Shown: in pieces, positions 1-6,807 of the stretch
Numbering within the stretch: the first letter of the stretch is position 1
How the letters are laid out: each line of letters opens with the position of its first letter
NCBI GenBank assembly: GCA_017529175.1
Contig: JAFXNX010000326.1
Coordinates: 1-7,577, forward strand
Direction of reading: 5' to 3'
From: Clostridia bacterium
Lineage (GTDB): Bacteria; Bacillota_A; Clostridia; Oscillospirales; CAG-272
DNA length: 7,577 nucleotides
Notes under the pieces: generated by a model
Told to the model about the DNA's origin: nothing
What the model saw: only the letters and a program-made list of their open reading frames with translations
Database searches by the model: none
Made by a program: the position numbers and the translations under genes

Positions 1-485
1 ATGCCGATACGCTGGCGCTGACCGCCGGAGAATTCGTGCGCGTATCTGCGTGCGTGCTCGGAGTTGAGTCCTACGAAGCTCATCAGCTCAAGGATCCTCT
101 CGCGTCTTTCCTTGCGGTTTTCGCAAAGACCGTGGACGTCGAGCGGTTCGCCTATGATGTCTTCGACCGTCATTCTCGGGTCGAGAGAGGAGTACGGGTC
201 CTGGAACACCATCTGCATCTTCTGACGCATTCTTTTAATGTTCTTGTCCGTTACCTCTTCGCCTTCGAATATCACTTTTCCGGCGGTAGGCTTGTAAAGA
301 CGGACAATGGAGCGTCCGACAGTCGTCTTTCCGCATCCGGACTCTCCGACGAGACCGAGCGTCTCTCCCGCTTCAACGTCGAACGATACGTCGTCGACAG
401 CTTTCAGAGGGGTCGTTTTGAAGAATCCCGTTTTGATCGGGAAATGTTGTTTCAGATTTTGAACTTCAAGCAGTTTTTCACTCAT
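1..485 (-). CDS. oppF: Opp/Dpp-type ABC importer ATPase OppF, partial (C-terminal part beyond window edge)
   Basis: This is the second nucleotide-binding subunit of an oligopeptide/dipeptide-type importer; it pairs with OppD on the cytoplasmic face and hydrolyses ATP. I translated 161 residues from the ATG at 485-483, and the frame is open to position 1. Visible motifs are Walker A GESGCGKT (about residues 47-54), the Q-loop in [12 protein letters not shown] (Gln95) and the ABC signature SGGQRQR (153-159). Walker B, the H-loop and the C-terminal domain lie outside the window. The family is usually about 310-330 residues, so roughly half is seen. The N-terminal FPIKTGFFK stretch before the nucleotide-binding core is typical of OppF rather than OppD. 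The start overlaps the oppD stop as ATGA (4 bases), and an AAGGAGG Shine-Dalgarno sits about 8-9 bases upstream inside oppD, so the two ATPases are probably translationally coupled. The role is secure; the substrate is unknown. Confidence 0.95.
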   Translation of the reverse strand, partial: MSEKLLEVQNLKQHFPIKTGFFKTTPLKAVDDVSFDVEAGETLGLVGESGCGKTTVGRSIVRLYKPTAGKVIFEGEEVTDKNIKRMRQKMQMVFQDPYSSLDPRMTVEDIIGEPLDVHGLCENRKERRERILELMSFVGLNSEHARRYAHEFSGGQRQRIG

Positions 486-1480
486 TGTTCGGCTCCTCCT
501 TCCTCAAACGCTTCTTTTACGTTGATCCAGCAAGCCGCCTTGTGGTCGTCGTTGATCCAGATCTCTTCCGGCTTTTCCGTCAGACATATCTTCATCGCGG
601 CGTCGCATCTTGTACAGAACGCGCAGCCCTCGGGAAGATTGAGCATATTGATCGGAGTTCCGAGAATCGGCTCGAGTTTTTTCTTCATATTACTTGTACT
701 CGGGATAGAGCGGAGAAGACCTTTGGTGTATTCGTGCTTCGGATTGTAGAATATCTCCGCGGCGGTACCCCTCTCGCAGATCCTTCCGCCGTACATAACG
801 ACGACGTTGTCGCACATATCGGCAATGACTCCGAGGTCGTGTGTAACAAGGATGACCGCCATCCCCATCTTCTTCTGAAGCTCCTGTATAAGCTCGAGTA
901 TCTGCGCCTGGATCGTAACGTCAAGCGCCGTCGTCGGCTCGTCCGCTATCAGAAGGTCGGGCTCGCACGCGAGCGCCATAGCGATCATAACGCGCTGTCT
1001 CATACCGCCGGAAAGCTCGAAGGGGTACTGTTTTACACGTTTCTTCGGCTCTGTGATACCGACGAGGTCGAGAAGCTCTATCGCGCGCTCGGTAGCTTCC
1101 GCTCCGCGCTTTTCCGTATGAAGCACTATCGCTTCTTTAAGCTGACTTCCTATCGTGAAGACGGGATTCAGACTCGTCATCGGGTCCTGGAATATGATGG
1201 AACAGCATTTTCCTCTGAAGCTTTGCATCTGCTTCTCAGAATAATTCGCGAGGTCTTCGCCTTTGTAGAGAATTCTTCCGCCGGTAATACGGCCGGTGTT
1301 CTCAAGTATCTGCATTATCGAATACGCGGTGACAGATTTTCCGGAACCGGATTCTCCGACGATACCGAGTATTTCTCCGTGGTCAAGGTTGAACGATACT
1401 CCGTTGACCGCTTTTACTTCGCCTCTTTCGGTGAAGAAGGAGGTGTGAAGGTCCTGTACGCTAATCAAACATTCACTCAT
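482..1480 (-). CDS. oppD: Opp/Dpp-type ABC importer ATPase OppD
   Basis: This 332-residue protein is a complete ATPase subunit of a peptide/nickel/oligosaccharide-type importer. Motifs in order are Walker A GESGSGKS (42-49), Q-loop FQDP (Gln98), signature LSGGMRQR (156-163), Walker B LLIADEPT with catalytic Glu181, D-loop ALD and switch His214 in VTHD. The C-terminal oligopeptide-transporter domain (about 235-320) carries GCAFCTRC and further cysteines (Cys286, 289, 292, 299, 317). Published structures of some DppD/OppD ATPases hold a [4Fe-4S] cluster at the equivalent motif, so a cluster is plausible here, but that is inference. The length is normal for the family. The ATG is preceded by AGAGGTGA at a 6-base distance; this Shine-Dalgarno overlaps the oppC stop codon, and the gap to oppC is 6 bases. 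It lies between oppC and oppF in one operon. DppD is an equally good family name because the substrate cannot be read from the sequence. Confidence 0.96.
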   Translation of the reverse strand: MSECLISVQDLHTSFFTERGEVKAVNGVSFNLDHGEILGIVGESGSGKSVTAYSIMQILENTGRITGGRILYKGEDLANYSEKQMQSFRGKCCSIIFQDPMTSLNPVFTIGSQLKEAIVLHTEKRGAEATERAIELLDLVGITEPKKRVKQYPFELSGGMRQRVMIAMALACEPDLLIADEPTTALDVTIQAQILELIQELQKKMGMAVILVTHDLGVIADMCDNVVVMYGGRICERGTAAEIFYNPKHEYTKGLLRSIPSTSNMKKKLEPILGTPINMLNLPEGCAFCTRCDAAMKICLTEKPEEIWINDDHKAACWINVKEAFEEGGAEQ

Positions 1481-1486
1481 CGCTCG

Positions 1487-2569
1487 TCACCTCTTAAGCT
1501 TGGGGTCGAATGCGTCGCGGAGTCCGTCGCCGATCAGATTGAGACTGAGGACGATAAGGCATATCATCAAAGCGGGGAATACCAGCTTGTAAGGATAGCT
1601 CTGCAGACCTGCGCGCGCGTTGTTTGCGAGTGAACCGAGAGACGGCATCGGCGCCTTGACTCCTATTCCGCAGAAGGAAAGGAAGCTTTCCGTAAATATT
1701 GCGGAAGGTATCTGGAGCGCGGTCGAAATGATAATGACCGAAAGGCAGTTCGGAAGGATGTGCTTTCTGATTATTCTTCCGGAACTTGAGCCGATCGTTT
1801 TTGCGGCGAGAATGTATTCGTTTTCTTTAATCGAGAGGATCTGACCGCGGATAAGGCGGGCGAGACCGACCCAGTAGAGAAGACCGAATACTATGAACAA
1901 GCTCACCATGTTCGTTCCGAGCTTCGCAAGAAGACTTCCGGACTTGAACTGGAGCACTTCGTTAAGAACTACCGAGAGTAAAATGATTATCAGCATATCC
2001 GGCAGGGAATAGATAATATCGACGATACGCATCATTATAAGGTCGACCTTACCTCCGATATAACCCGAGATACTGCCGTAGATCATTCCTATTATAAGAA
2101 CGATGATACTTGCGAAGAAACCTATGAGAAGAGATATTCTCGTTCCGTAGATAACGCGGATGAAGTAGTCGCGGCACTGCTCGTCCGTTCCGAATATATG
2201 AGGGAACCTCGAGCCGCCGTTATCGATATACTCCTGTTCCATTTCGCTGTACTCGAAAGGGCCGAGGTTTTTCGCGCCCTTGTCGCGCTTTCCGTTTACG
2301 GAGAGTATCTCTTCGTAACTGTACGGTACGATGAGGGGAGCGATTATGATCGTTAAGATTATCAGAGCGAGCACGATGATACTTGCGACTGCGAGGCGGT
2401 TGCGGCGCAGTTTTCTCATACCGTCTTTAAAGAACGTCGTGCTTTTGCTCATTACGTCCTGCTGACGCTTTTCCTCGTCCGTCGCGCGGTCGAACTGTTC
2501 ACGCGAGAACTTCGAGAGGTCGAGCTGCGCGCTAAGTAAATGCTTTTTGGGAAAGTTGTTGTTGTCCAC
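1487..2569 (-). CDS. oppC: Opp/Dpp-type ABC importer permease OppC (GTG start)
   Basis: This is the second inner-membrane permease subunit. From the GTG at 2569 it has 360 residues. A charged cytoplasmic N-terminal extension of about 55 residues is followed by TM1 (about 58-82) and an extracytoplasmic stretch with FGTDEQCRD (126-134), the family's FGTDxxGRD motif with Cys132 in place of the usual glycine. The transport core carries further helices near 143-168, 185-203, 219-237, 272-295 and 328-347. The cytoplasmic EAA loop that docks on the ATPases is at about 251-280 (YILAAKTIG through ILPN). An in-frame ATG at 2590 would add seven residues and overlap oppB by 8 bases, but it has no clear Shine-Dalgarno. 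The GTG has AGAGGAG exactly 7 bases upstream and leaves a 13-base gap after oppB, so I prefer it. The long N-terminal extension and the insert before FGTD resemble Bacillota OppC more than DppC. Confidence 0.92.
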   Translation of the reverse strand: MDNNNFPKKHLLSAQLDLSKFSREQFDRATDEEKRQQDVMSKSTTFFKDGMRKLRRNRLAVASIIVLALIILTIIIAPLIVPYSYEEILSVNGKRDKGAKNLGPFEYSEMEQEYIDNGGSRFPHIFGTDEQCRDYFIRVIYGTRISLLIGFFASIIVLIIGMIYGSISGYIGGKVDLIMMRIVDIIYSLPDMLIIILLSVVLNEVLQFKSGSLLAKLGTNMVSLFIVFGLLYWVGLARLIRGQILSIKENEYILAAKTIGSSSGRIIRKHILPNCLSVIIISTALQIPSAIFTESFLSFCGIGVKAPMPSLGSLANNARAGLQSYPYKLVFPALMICLIVLSLNLIGDGLRDAFDPKLKR

Positions 2570-2576
2570 GTTGCAG

Positions 2577-2583
2577 CTCCTCT
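2577..2583 (-). promoter_or_regulatory. Shine-Dalgarno that sets the oppC start
   Basis: On the minus strand AGAGGAG lies 7 bases before a GTG codon (2569-2567). It falls just after the alternative ATG at 2590, so it can only serve the GTG. It also touches the oppB stop codon (2585-2583), so ribosomes finishing oppB could re-initiate here. Confidence 0.75.
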
Positions 2584-3494
2584 CATTCATATTTGATACG
2601 CGGGTCTACGAGCTTGTAAAGCAGGTCGCAGATAAGGTTTGCTATTACCATCAGCGTTGCAAGGAAAATGGTCGTCGCCATTATCAGCGTGTAGTCCCTG
2701 TTCGTGATACCCTTGATGAACTTTTCGCCGAGACCGCCGATGGTGAATATCGTTTCGATTACCATCGATCCGGTGATGATGTAGGCGATCTGCGGACCCG
2801 CGTACGTGATAACGGGTATGAGCGAGTTGCGCAGCGCGTGCTTGAATATCATCTTGAATTTCGTCACGCCTTTCGCCTTTGCCGTCCTTATGTAATCCTG
2901 GCTGAGCGCGTCAAGCATACTCGTCTTGGAAAGACGCGTGATGTACGCCATCGGGTAAGCCGCCAGGGCTATGACAGGCAAGATGTAGTTTTGTGAGGTC
3001 GAACTCCATACCTCCACCCAGTTCAGCTTTATACAGAATACCAGCAGCAGCAGCGTCGCCAAAACGAAACTAGGGACCGCTGTGAACAGAGTAGAGAAGA
3101 ATACGATTATCCTGTCCGGAAGCTTGTTTCTCATCAGAGCCGCAAGGCTTCCGAATATGGTGCCCAAGAGAAGCGCCACAATCATTGCAGAAACTCCGAG
3201 CTTTGCCGACGTGGGGAACGACTCTCCGATTATATCGGAAATGTTTCTTCCGTTTTTAAGCGATACGCCGAAGTCTCCGTGAAGGATACCTTTCATATAC
3301 AATAGGAACTGCTCGCCCACGGGCTTGTCCAGACCGTATCTTTCGTTAAGCGACTTGATCGTCGCTTCGCTCAGCGCTTTTTCACGGTTAAAAGGCCCGC
3401 CGGGGATGGCGTGCATCGTGAAGAAAGTTATGGCGCAGATGATAAGGACCGTCAGTACGGCAAGCAATACGCGTTTGATTACATATCTGACCAT
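2583..3494 (-). CDS. oppB: Opp/Dpp-type ABC importer permease OppB
   Basis: This is the first permease subunit of the importer and the first gene of its operon. The protein has 303 residues, normal for OppB/DppB. TM1 (about 8-29) leads into HAIPGGPF (28-35), an OppB-type motif. The extracytoplasmic stretch contains RYGLDKP and GDFGVSL. Further helices are near 98-121, 130-153, 170-186, 225-247 and 272-295. The EAA loop for ATPase contact is RTAKAKGVTKFKMIFKHALRN (about 203-223), and the C-terminus DPRIKYE is typical. The frame stays open upstream to an ATG at 3554, but that codon lies at about +4 of the predicted transcript and its extra 20 residues are not membrane-like. The ATG at 3494 has CGGAG about 7 bases upstream and gives the expected MVRYVIKR start. 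Transcription probably comes from the strong promoter at 3564-3592, leaving a leader of about 63 bases. Confidence 0.95.
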   Translation of the reverse strand: MVRYVIKRVLLAVLTVLIICAITFFTMHAIPGGPFNREKALSEATIKSLNERYGLDKPVGEQFLLYMKGILHGDFGVSLKNGRNISDIIGESFPTSAKLGVSAMIVALLLGTIFGSLAALMRNKLPDRIIVFFSTLFTAVPSFVLATLLLLVFCIKLNWVEVWSSTSQNYILPVIALAAYPMAYITRLSKTSMLDALSQDYIRTAKAKGVTKFKMIFKHALRNSLIPVITYAGPQIAYIITGSMVIETIFTIGGLGEKFIKGITNRDYTLIMATTIFLATLMVIANLICDLLYKLVDPRIKYE

Positions 3495-3501
3495 TTGATG
3501 T

Positions 3502-3506
3502 CTCCG
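3502..3506 (-). promoter_or_regulatory. Shine-Dalgarno that sets the oppB start
   Basis: Minus-strand CGGAG is followed by seven bases and the ATG at 3494. This supports the 303-residue oppB over the longer reading from 3554, which would have almost no 5' leader. Confidence 0.7.
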
Positions 3507-3563
3507 GTTAACTGGGATTTGCTGCAGCGAAAAAATAAGGAAGTTCCGCAACACTTGCCTTAT

Positions 3564-3592
3564 ATTATAATAAAGGTATTATTATTTGTCAA
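3564..3592 (-). promoter_or_regulatory. Perfect-consensus sigma-70/sigma-A promoter of the opp operon
   Basis: On the minus strand TTGACA (3592-3587) and TATAAT (3569-3564) are separated by exactly 17 bases, the optimal spacing. Transcription would begin near 3557, giving a leader of about 63 bases before oppB. The region upstream of the -35 is very AT-rich and could act as an UP element. The position just after the terminator of the preceding unit, and just before the first transporter gene, makes this a convincing promoter. Both hexamers match consensus fully, which suggests high basal activity unless a repressor intervenes. A weak interrupted palindrome GGAACTTCC at 3547-3539 lies in the early leader; I do not call it an operator. 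Confidence 0.92.
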
Positions 3593-3611
3593 TAGAAATA
3601 TGCGAAATAAT

Positions 3612-3650
3612 AAATAATTATATCATTTTGATGAATTAATTTAATTATTT
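3612..3650. repeat. AT-rich inverted repeat upstream of the opp promoter
   Basis: AAATAATTA (3612-3620) and TAATTATTT (3642-3650) are perfect 9-bp inverted arms around a 21-base centre, which itself contains ATCA-TTT-TGAT (3622-3632). The element lies about 20 to 58 bases upstream of the -35 hexamer. It could be an UP element, a regulator site or simply a by-product of the AT-rich composition. The repeat is directly visible; a function is not shown. Confidence 0.4.
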
Positions 3651-3656
3651 GAACGC

Positions 3657-3682
3657 AAAAAAGCGGCGCATAACGCCGCTTT
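3657..3682 (-). terminator. Intrinsic terminator after the GH3 gene
   Basis: On the minus strand AAAGCGGCG, loop TTATG and CGCCGCTTT form a perfect 9-bp stem ending in a run of six T. The stem begins 7 bases past the TGA of the GH3 gene (3692-3690). It ends the recD2-dehydrogenase-GH3 unit and insulates the opp promoter just downstream. On the plus strand the trailing T-run is only three bases, so action in that direction would be weak, and no plus-strand gene needs it. Confidence 0.93.
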
Positions 3683-3689
3683 GATTAAT

Positions 3690-5840
3690 TCATTTTATGA
3701 CTCTGAATCGGAATCCGGTCGCCTCGTCCGCGGAATCTTTTGCGATCCACGCGAAAAATTCTCCCGGCTCGACCGTGTACTCCATATCCGCGTTCCAGAA
3801 CGCGAGGGCGGACCTCGTTATGTCAAAGGAGACGGTCTTCGTCTCACCCGCGTCAAGGAATACTTTCCGAAAGTCTTTCAGCTCTTTTGCAGGACGTGTG
3901 ATACTTCCCACTTTATCCTTAATATAGAGCTGTACGACCTCTTCTCCCGCGTAATCTCCCGTGTTCTTGACTTTGCACGAAACGGTGATCTTTCCGTCCT
4001 CCCTCATTTCACAAGAGGAGATCGCGCCGTCGGTATACTCGAAAGCTGTGTAACTCTTTCCGTATCCGAACGGGTAGAGCGCGCCGATCGCGCAGTCGCG
4101 GTACTTTGACTCGAATATTGTTTTTCCGACAGCGGGACGGCCTGTTGTCTTCGCGCTGTAGTAGACAGGGCATTGACCCGTACTGCGGGGGAAGGATACG
4201 GTCGTTCTTCCCGACGGGTTGAAACTGCCGCACAGGACCTCGCCCACCGCGTTTCCGCATTCCGTGCCCGGACTCCAGATATAGAGAAGCGCCGATACTT
4301 TATCGCGAATGTCAGTCAGTATCAAAGGTCTTCCCGCGGTAATGAGAAGTACGACCGGTTTTCCGGTCGAAACGAGCGCGTCAATACACTTCTTCTGGTT
4401 TTCGTGAAGTTCGAGCGAGACCTTGCTCGTCGCCTCACCGTTCTCCCATTCCGGCTCGCCGAAGCACGCGACTATCACGCTGCAGTCCTTGAAGATCTCT
4501 GCGTCGAGATCGGGCTTATCCGCGTTATCAAAAGATACCATTTCCGAATAAACGATCTCTGAATCCTTGTATACCCGCTCGAGAGCTTCCTTGATCGACA
4601 CCGTCTTATCCGGATTTTTGAGCGACGCCCAGCATCCGAGCACGGTATCTTTGTCATTTGCCAAAGGTCCCGCGAGACCGATCTTCTTTCCCGAATACTT
4701 TTCGGGGATCAGCGGAAGCGTACCGTCGTTCTCGAGAAGCACGAAAGAACGCTTCGCGGCGTTTCTTGCGACGTTCCTGTATTCCTCCGTAATGAAAGCG
4801 GCGCCCGGATCTGTGACGTCCGTGAATGGGTCGTCCATTATGCCGAGCATATATTTCGCGGCGACGACCTTTTCGCAAGAAGCGTTAATCTGCTCTTCGG
4901 TTATCTTTCCTTCATCAACTAATTTCGGCAAATGTCTGTTATATGCGCCGCCGAGCATGAGCACGTCGACTCCCGCGTCGTAACCCTTGAGGACAGCGTC
5001 ACACTCGTCCTCGGCGTATCCGTGGTTTACAAGCTCCGTGACAGAGTCGTAATCGGATACGACGAAGCCGTCGAATTCGAGCTCTTCGCGCAGTACGTTC
5101 CAAAGGAGCTTGCGGCTTGCAGAGCAGGGGACTCCGTTTATATCGTTGAACGCACTCATCACAGTCGCCGCGCCGGCGTCGATCCCGGCTTTGAACGGAG
5201 GCAGAAAGGTATTGTAAAGAGTCTGGTCGCTCATCTCGCAGCCGTTGTAATCTCTGCCGCCCTCGCACGCGCTGTAGGCGATATAGTGCTTCAGGCAGGC
5301 GAGTATCCCGCCGTCCTCCTGGTATCCGCGTACCGCCGCTTCCGCCATCTTCGCGCAAAGATACGTGTCCTCGCCGAAACCCTCGGCGACTCTGCCCCAT
5401 CTTGCGTCGCGCGCGATATCGACCATAGGAGCGAACGTCCATCTGACGCCCTGCATCTTTGCCTCTTTTCCCGCGACCGCCGCGCATTCGCGCGCAATTT
5501 CCGGCTCAAACGTGCATGACTGCGCGAGGGGGATGGGCATAGTGGTACAGCATCCGTGTACCACGTCGCATCCCGATATTATCGGGATATTCTTTGGCGT
5601 GCATTCAAGCGCGACCTTTTGATACTTGTTCAGAAGGTCGGCGCCCATCGCGCCGAGAAGAGAACCGCATCTTCCCGCGAGCATTTCACCGTCTTCCTCG
5701 ACGTGCTCGGGGTTGTACGTGTTCTCCGTTACCATGAACTGCGTGAGCTGTATTATTTTTTCTTCAAGCGTCATCGTCGCGGCAAGCTCCGCGGCGCGCC
5801 GTCTTGCTTCTTTATATTTCGGATCTTTCAGCGTATACAT
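3690..5840 (-). CDS. Cytoplasmic glycoside hydrolase family 3 beta-glucosidase (BglX-like)
   Basis: This 716-residue enzyme probably removes terminal beta-linked glucose (or a related sugar) from oligosaccharides or glycosides by a retaining mechanism. The N-terminal GH3 barrel (about 20-335) shows FAPMVDI (136-142), RWGR (147-150), GEDTY (156-160), substrate-contact KHY (184-186) and VVSDY with the expected nucleophile Asp263. The second domain (about 364-595) shows GEPEWENGEATSK, where Glu469 aligns with the BglX acid/base region, then AGRPL, WSPGTECGNAVGEVL, FNPSGR and LYPFGYGKSYTAFEY. A fibronectin-III-like domain ends the protein (about 630-705). There is no signal peptide (start MYTLKDPKYK), and about two dozen cysteines fit a cytoplasmic protein in an anaerobe. 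The ATG has AGAGAGG 6 bases upstream. It lies 16 bases after the dehydrogenase and is followed by a terminator. GH3 members also include xylosidases and N-acetylglucosaminidases; the BglX-like motifs favour beta-glucosidase, but exact specificity is unproven. Confidence 0.93.
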   Translation of the reverse strand: MYTLKDPKYKEARRRAAELAATMTLEEKIIQLTQFMVTENTYNPEHVEEDGEMLAGRCGSLLGAMGADLLNKYQKVALECTPKNIPIISGCDVVHGCCTTMPIPLAQSCTFEPEIARECAAVAGKEAKMQGVRWTFAPMVDIARDARWGRVAEGFGEDTYLCAKMAEAAVRGYQEDGGILACLKHYIAYSACEGGRDYNGCEMSDQTLYNTFLPPFKAGIDAGAATVMSAFNDINGVPCSASRKLLWNVLREELEFDGFVVSDYDSVTELVNHGYAEDECDAVLKGYDAGVDVLMLGGAYNRHLPKLVDEGKITEEQINASCEKVVAAKYMLGIMDDPFTDVTDPGAAFITEEYRNVARNAAKRSFVLLENDGTLPLIPEKYSGKKIGLAGPLANDKDTVLGCWASLKNPDKTVSIKEALERVYKDSEIVYSEMVSFDNADKPDLDAEIFKDCSVIVACFGEPEWENGEATSKVSLELHENQKKCIDALVSTGKPVVLLITAGRPLILTDIRDKVSALLYIWSPGTECGNAVGEVLCGSFNPSGRTTVSFPRSTGQCPVYYSAKTTGRPAVGKTIFESKYRDCAIGALYPFGYGKSYTAFEYTDGAISSCEMREDGKITVSCKVKNTGDYAGEEVVQLYIKDKVGSITRPAKELKDFRKVFLDAGETKTVSFDITRSALAFWNADMEYTVEPGEFFAWIAKDSADEATGFRFRVIK

Positions 5841-5856
5841 ACCGTACCTCTCTGAT

Positions 5857-6804
5857 TCAGTTTACGACGTTCTGAGGATCTCCCGCAAGGAACGCGTCTA
5901 TGTTCGACGTCACGATGTCCATAAGACGTTCTCTTGTCGTCTTCGGCGTCCACGCGACGTGCGGAGTTATGATAACGTTTTCAAAACCGAAGAGAGGGCA
6001 GTCTTTTGCCATCGGCTCAGTTGCAAGTACGTCGAGCGCGGCTCCGCGGACTTTTCCGCTTTTTATCGCCGCCGCAAGGGCTTCCTCGTCGATAACGCCT
6101 CCGCGAGACGTGTTGACGATGCAGACGCCGTCGCGGCACTTTGCAAGCGCATCGCCGTCAAGCGCCTTTGCCGTTTCAGGAGTCAGAGGACAGTGAAATG
6201 TAATAACGTCGCTCTCGCAGAACAGTTCGTCCTTTGAGACGAACTTCACCGTATCGTCGTTCCTTACGGTTCTTGTATGAGTTATCACGTTCATTCCGAA
6301 CGCGCGTGCGATTTGTGCGACCTCGCGTCCGATACTGCCGTAGCCGAATATGCCGAGCGTCTTGCCGTAAAGCTCGTCCGTTCCGCCGACGAATCCCGTG
6401 AAGATCTTCGCGCTTTTCCATTTGCCCGCCGACACGAATTCATTGTAAAAACCGACTTTTGAGAAGAGCTCGAGCATCAGCGCGAAGGTGTGCTGCGCGA
6501 CGGCGTGGGTCGAATACTGCCCCGCGTTGCAGACGACGACGCCGTGCTCTCTTGCCGCGACTGTGTCAATGTTATTGTAACCTGTCGCGAAAAGCCCTAT
6601 ATACTTGAGGCTTTTCGCAAGCTCTATCTCCCGTCTTCCGATCACGGTTTTATTTACTATAACGATATCGGCGTCACAAATACGCGATGCCGTATCTTCC
6701 GGCGCGGTTATATCGTAAAACTGCGCCGTGCCGTATTTTTTCAGAACTTCCGTGTCAATATCGCCCACGCTGACAGTCGCAATATCCGTGCAAACTAATT
6801 TCAT
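5857..6804 (-). CDS. D-isomer-specific 2-hydroxyacid dehydrogenase, glycerate/hydroxypyruvate reductase type
   Basis: This 315-residue cytosolic enzyme probably interconverts a 2-ketoacid and a D-2-hydroxyacid with NAD(P)H, for example hydroxypyruvate and D-glycerate. The N-terminal substrate domain includes GLFATGYNNID (70-80), a signature of the glycerate dehydrogenase branch. The Rossmann domain has GYGSIG (154-159). Catalytic residues are Arg234 in NTSRGG, Glu263 in ATEP and His282 in TPHVAWTP, with the conserved CPLTPET at 205-211 and AALDV at 255-259. After the second Rossmann strand the sequence is THTRT (175-179): there is no acidic residue, and Arg178 might accommodate the NADPH phosphate, so cofactor preference is open. 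The length is normal. The ATG follows the helicase stop by 3 bases, with AAGGAAAAGA upstream inside the helicase gene. No neighbour fixes its pathway; phosphoglycerate dehydrogenase is less likely because no ACT domain or serine gene is present. Confidence 0.92.
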   Translation of the reverse strand: MKLVCTDIATVSVGDIDTEVLKKYGTAQFYDITAPEDTASRICDADIVIVNKTVIGRREIELAKSLKYIGLFATGYNNIDTVAAREHGVVVCNAGQYSTHAVAQHTFALMLELFSKVGFYNEFVSAGKWKSAKIFTGFVGGTDELYGKTLGIFGYGSIGREVAQIARAFGMNVITHTRTVRNDDTVKFVSKDELFCESDVITFHCPLTPETAKALDGDALAKCRDGVCIVNTSRGGVIDEEALAAAIKSGKVRGAALDVLATEPMAKDCPLFGFENVIITPHVAWTPKTTRERLMDIVTSNIDAFLAGDPQNVVN

Positions 6805-6807
6805 GAT

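Noticed and set aside
485..1633. Long plus-strand open frame of 382 codons opposite oppD
   Set aside because: It is antisense to a gene with all ABC ATPase motifs, its translation has no recognisable domain, and it is rich in Arg and His as expected for an antisense shadow.
3522..3529. Palindrome GCTGCAGC in the opp leader as a hairpin or riboswitch element
   Set aside because: It is a simple 8-base self-complementary string with no loop. The roughly 63-base leader is too short and shows no known riboswitch, T-box or attenuator architecture.
3539..3547. Interrupted palindrome GGAACTTCC in the opp leader as an operator
   Set aside because: Four-base arms are too short to claim a site, and it matches no regulator motif that I recognise.
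3495..3554. Twenty extra N-terminal residues for OppB from an ATG at 3554
   Set aside because: That ATG is at about +4 of the predicted transcript, lacks a Shine-Dalgarno, and the extra residues are not part of the family's normal N-terminus.
4932..5519. Plus-strand open frame of 195 codons opposite the GH3 gene
   Set aside because: It overlaps the conserved catalytic barrel of GH3 on the opposite strand and shows no family motif or ribosome-binding site; it is a shadow of G/C-biased third positions.
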